This document shows positions 60,473 through 64,000 of a DNA stretch of 64,000 nt, in pieces. Under the pieces are notes generated by a model. The model was not told the DNA's origin and ran no database searches. It worked only from the letters and a program-made list of their open reading frames with translations. The position numbers and the translations under genes were made by a program. Numbering within the stretch: position 1 is the first letter of the stretch; every line of letters begins with the position of its first letter. The stretch is from Persicaria tinctoria (lineage: Eukaryota; Streptophyta; Magnoliopsida; Caryophyllales; Polygonaceae), in assembly GCA_037127255.1 (NCBI GenBank), contig JBANSL010000003.1, positions 45,505,314-45,569,313 on the forward strand. Reading direction: 5' to 3'.

Positions 60473-60553
60473 CATGGAGGAGGCAACGACGGAGGCGGCG
60501 GCGGCAACGACCTTCTTCTGAGAGGCTTTCTTCTTACTGGCGTCGGAAACCAT
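60473..60553 (-). pseudogene. Captured first-exon-like fragment, possibly from an ABCF (GCN20-type) gene
   Basis: Starts MVSDASKKKASQKK and continues with an Ala/Val-rich run, then a GTATGT donor-like site. Plant ABCF1-type proteins start with a very similar Lys/Ala-rich leader, so capture of that exon is plausible. The stretch is short and low in complexity, so the parent gene is uncertain. Inside the Helitron, same strand as the next fragment. Confidence 0.4.
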
Positions 60554-61019
60554 AGCTTCGACTTACAGTTATAGCCACCGCGGATATCCAATCAAGGAAG
60601 ACTTCCAAGCGTCCGAAGAGACGGTGGAGGACGAAAAAAAGGCAGAAGGAAATGGATCCCGATGAATTTAGGGATTTAGAGGAGAGGTGGGGAACAAAGC
60701 GAATGAGAGAGGGAGGAGTTGCGAACCCTAACGGCGGAGTAAGATTTGGGAAGGAAAGATACAGGGAAAAAATAATTAAAAGAGTAGAAAAAACAGGGTT
60801 GGCTGAAATAACTAAAATGAAGGAGAGTAAGACACCTCAGCAAACTCTTTTGTTTTAAAGTTATATATAGATATAGATTCCAAAGGGAATTATCTCCACT
60901 CTCAACCATCAGCCGAGATATCAGGGATTGAAACAGATCAACCCTTTTCTCCTTATCTGATTCGATTCAATCCCAGGCCTATATATATATATATATATAG
61001 AGGGGAGAGGTTCGTTAAT

Positions 61020-61520
61020 CATCATCAGTCACAAACCAGTCCTCCTCCTCTTCTCTTGAATCCACTGCGAGAGCAGCACCGTCTCCGACTTCCCTGAGCA
61101 CCGCCAGCGTCCTGGGCCGCCGGAACCGCAGCCACTGCCCCGCCTTGCCGGAAGCACGCCCAGGAGCAGAGTTCCGAGCCCCGCTGCAGCACCGTCGCCA
61201 ATCGCCTCGAGCTCACCCGGTCGATCGAGCCCAGTCGATCCCCACCGAGCCACTACAGAAGGTCGCCGAGCCGCTGCCTTGCCCGTCGCCATTACCGCCC
61301 GAGTTCTGGGATTGCCGGCTCTCGGATTTCCGCCACCATCACCGCTGTTGCCCCGCGACCACCATCGCGCCGCCTTCGACCCTTGCCCGAGCTCAGCCAC
61401 CGATCGCCGACGACCATCCCAGTCCGAGCGTCGGTCGTCGTCCCCAAATCGCCGTCTGTCGTGAGCCATTGCCGCCGAGAATCGTCGTTCGTCCTCGCCC
61501 CTGTACGTGAGTCGAAGAAG
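61020..61520. other. GC-rich domain of the solo LTR
   Basis: About 500 bp of strongly GC-rich, CpG-containing sequence between AT-rich flanks. Frames up to 184 codons occur on both strands, as expected for this composition, and none is recognisable. Possibly a transcribed leader region. Confidence 0.5.
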
Positions 61521-62428
61521 ACACTGAACTGGGTTTTCAATCTCTTTTGATTTAATTACAAAAGTATCCCTTGTTCTATACAATTTCCGCTTTTGGCCCT
61601 TAATTAATTATTTATTAAGTAAAGTGGCCAATATTTCTAAATTATTCAACTCTTGCCCATTTCAGCGACACCAAGAAATCTCGAAGCACTCACGCCGGAT
61701 CCCGCTCCCCGAGGAATTCATATTGGTATATAATATTTAACTTTATAAAATTAATTTAATTTTAAATTGAGTTAAGTAAAGTTAATTTCATAAAATATCA
61801 ATATTAATATCCCTTTTTCCGTTGGATTCGATAGGTGCTAAAATCCCGCCTGGTTGTCATCAGCTGATCATCGAAAGTCAAGGCAAGTAATTTCGTTCAA
61901 TGCCTTTTGCATGTTTCGTGATTTTCTTTTGGCGTGCCTTTTTATTCTGTGTCGAATGCGGCCTTGTGGCCAATTTCCTTGCCAGTTTTGATAAATTGCA
62001 TATATGTCTGCTTGATGTAATTTATCTCCTTATTCATAAATTGGCATGAGTATAAATTAATGGGCAATTTTTTATTTAATGTGATATGTGTATTAAATGT
62101 GTCATTTCTTTTATAACTCGAGATAAATAAAAATTGCCCATTTTCATCCTCCAAATTGCATGAAATTTTGTTTGTTTCCTTCATGCAAATTAATAGCATG
62201 TGATATTAAGATACTTTGAAATATCCGTGCTTGTACGTCCTTGTTGGTTTGATGTCGTTATTATGATCACCTAGTATAAACTAGTTATGTATGATAAGTT
62301 AAGATAGGCACCATGTGATGCTTAGGTACGATATGTTAAGATGTGCATCTCACGTGGTGCGAATTGACTTAAAGTCAGTGCGAGAGACCAATCTAAAAGG
62401 TTCCATGGAATATCTAGACTTCAAACCA

Positions 62429-62577
62429 TCTCAGGTCGCAGTCCTAGTTGAGTCTGGACCCGTGTCCATATTAGACTTCAAAGTCTCAGGTCGCAGTCCT
62501 AGTTGAGTCTGGACCCGTGTCCCTATTAGACTTTAAAGTCTCGTCGCAGTCGTAGTTGAGTCTGGACCCGTGTCACT
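62429..62577. repeat. Three tandem copies of a roughly 54-bp unit
   Basis: gtcgcagtcctagttgagtc recurs at 62435 and 62490, with a variant at 62543 (spacings 55 and 53), each followed by tggacccgtgtc and ttagact(t)(c/t)aaagtc. Inside the solo LTR. Confidence 0.88.
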
Positions 62578-63322
62578 ACATTTTTATATTGTGTTATATT
62601 TACATATATACATTATTGTGATTATTGAGATTATTAATAGGTGATCAATTCAGTTATATTATACTTCACTTTTACTCGACTACCGTTTTATGGTATCATC
62701 GATCCTCATGATCATCTGAGTCATGTTTGGAATTTTGCCTTTTTACCAGTTTCCACTTTAAATATTCGTGTCATCCCTTAACCTATGACATACCGTTTTA
62801 TGGTCACTGCATGGTTAAAGTCTGAACATTTTCCCCATCATTTGCTAGTCTTAATTGTACTAACCATCCTATTTATTGGATGGCTGGTGTCCTTCGTTCT
62901 CACGAAACACCAGGCCATATTCCACAGGTCTAGTGAGAGCAGCGGAGCAGGAAAGAGTTGAAGAGAGGACTATCATCAATGGACTTTCAAACTACAATTT
63001 TATACAATTAAAGTTTCCGTAATGCTACGCTGGTTTTAGTCACTTTGAAGTATATTTACACTTTATGGTTTTTGGTATATTAGTTATGTTGTTGTGATTG
63101 AATATTCCAAACTTTGATATTTAATTGACTTCCGTATTATTTTATTCAACTGCTTTAAGTATCATCTTGTTTATGGGAGCATGGTGACATGTCCCTATAA
63201 GCCTCAGGTGAATTCAAAGACATTAAAGTCTGCGGATTCACTGGCGCTGTAACGTCCCCTTGAGATTAAAAAGGGGGTGTTACAATTGCTTGAGGACAAG
63301 AAAGTCTAAGTATAGGGTGATT

Positions 63323-64000
63323 TGATGTCTCTAAAGTAGCCATGTATTTATGCATATTTTAGTTCCATATTCTCTACATTTTGCATATTTTGGGTTGGGA
63401 ATATGTCGAATTTATGTAGTATATGCTTATTTGTCAGAAATGGAGATCTACATAAGTTTCTGTTTAATATTTCAGAATATGGAACCATTTCGGGAGAAAA
63501 TCAAGAAGCAAGAACCGGAGCTCAACGTTACTCAACATCGACAAACCATAGTCGATCTCGACAAGCCATGTCTAGGCACACCAGGATCGAGGAGGACCAT
63601 GCCGAGAAACTGAAGACGAAGAACTCGACTCCAAGCCTCTACTCGAGATCGAGTAACCAACTCGAGATCGACGAAGCACCACATCCCATGCCCGGAGTCG
63701 AGGACAGCATGACCGAGGATGCCGAGGAAGAGTTACCCGACCTGACCTGGAAGTCGGGCACCATAACTCTAGATCGAGGACAATCCTCGATGTCGACAAA
63801 GGCTGATAGCACTATGTCCGAAGCATGTCGAGGGGAGTTGCTCGACAACACGAGGAGGCCAAGACGATGAGCCACCCAACTCGAGATCGAGTAATGTTCC
63901 TCGAGATCGACGACACCCAGGAGCCATGTCCGAGCCAGTTCGAGGAAGACCAACCCGAGACGCCGAGCTAGCCCAGTCGATGACACTTCTACTCGAGATC
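63323..64000 (+). repeat. Athila-like right LTR, first 678 bp (cut by the window end)
   Basis: Begins TGATGTCTCTAAAGTAGCC and matches 51399-52076 with few substitutions. Preceded by ttgaggacaagaaagtctaag and a weak PPT, tatagggtgatt. Confidence 0.92.

Larger units (their letters stand above)
58873..60877 (-). mobile_element. Non-autonomous Helitron, 2.0 kb, with captured gene pieces
   Basis: Minus strand: 5' end A|TCTATATCTATATATAAC at 60877; 3' end a GC-rich hairpin (58883-58906) then GGGGATTGTACTAG, ending at 58873 before the target T. It sits between A58872 and T60878 with no duplication. No Rep or helicase. The interior carries exon-like stretches with splice-site consensus in one orientation, typical of gene-capturing Helitrons. 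Confidence 0.88.
58374..63284. mobile_element. Solo LTR (2.9 kb without the nested Helitron) inside the Athila-like element
   Basis: Starts TGAAATACACC and ends GGGGGTGTTACA, with ATTGC duplicated at 58369-58373 and 63285-63289. No PBS or internal region. Its minus-strand start TGTAACACCCCC is typical of many gypsy LTRs. Contains a GC-rich domain at 61020-61520, like the LTRs of elements A and B, preceded by a TA-rich box at 60980-61000 that could hold a promoter. Split by the Helitron 58873-60877. Confidence 0.8.
51399..64000 (+). mobile_element. Athila-like Ty3/gypsy element, gag-protease only, running off the window
   Basis: The left LTR is 51399-53353. The right LTR starts at 63323 and is cut by the window end; the two are about 98 percent identical by eye. 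The PBS TGGCGCCGTTGCCCGGGA is the one used by Athila/Tat elements. Gag and protease regions are recognisable, but no RT, RNase H or integrase motif appears anywhere between the LTRs, so this is a non-autonomous derivative. Excluding the nested solo LTR the internal part is about 5.1 kb. It is inserted in the second frame of the minus-strand Athila-like remnant. Confidence 0.85.

Noticed and set aside
61029..61583. Minus-strand frame of 184 codons, Arg/Gly-rich
   Set aside because: GC-rich domain of a solo LTR with competing frames on the other strand; no domain.

Overview
This is plant nuclear DNA, probably from a eudicot. Every recognisable coding segment belongs to a transposable element: Ty1/copia of the SIRE type, Athila-like Ty3/gypsy, a plant LINE carrying an RNase H domain, Helitrons and a Stowaway-type MITE. 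I found no intact host gene, rRNA, tRNA or CRISPR array. The window reads as a stack of nested insertions, and most boundaries can be placed to the base from TG...CA ends, 5-bp target duplications (TSDs), primer-binding sites (PBS) or Helitron A|T insertion.

Layout. The oldest layer is a decayed LINE in three pieces (about 187-407, 14844-14963 and 45423-48216). A 14.4-kb Helitron-like unit (408-14843) sits in it. That unit is about 70 tandem copies of a roughly 200-bp module beginning with a Helitron 5'-end-like sequence, closed by one Helitron 3' end. A non-autonomous gypsy-like LTR element, called A here (14964-45417, TSD ACAAC, minus strand), also sits in the LINE. A relative, B (15340-21411, TSD ACAAA), is inserted in A's left LTR. 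A SIRE-type copia element (25263-38461, TSD TCTAC, minus strand) is inserted in A's internal region. A 3.5-kb LTR-like element (25769-29296, TSD AAGCT) is inserted in the copia 3' LTR. A Stowaway-like MITE (47513-47762) interrupts the LINE near its 3' end.

The right third holds the 3' remnant of a minus-strand Athila-like element (48217-51398). It is cut by a plus-strand Athila-like element that starts at 51399 and runs off the window (left LTR 51399-53353, right LTR from 63323). The plus-strand element keeps gag and protease but shows no reverse transcriptase or integrase. Its internal region carries a solo LTR (58374-63284, TSD ATTGC), which in turn holds a 2.0-kb minus-strand Helitron (58873-60877) with apparent captured exons.

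Most notable: (1) Element B ends at the right not in a full LTR but in a 92-bp inverted repeat of its own LTR terminus, yet has a proper TSD. This fits a self-primed, snap-back reverse-transcription product that was still integrated. (2) The 3.5-kb element carries five repeated double-hairpin modules whose stems co-vary, suggesting a conserved structured RNA. (3) The 14.4-kb Helitron array has precise ends and higher-order repeats. (4) A short TCGAGATCGA motif has spread through both LTR and coding parts of the plus-strand Athila-like element.
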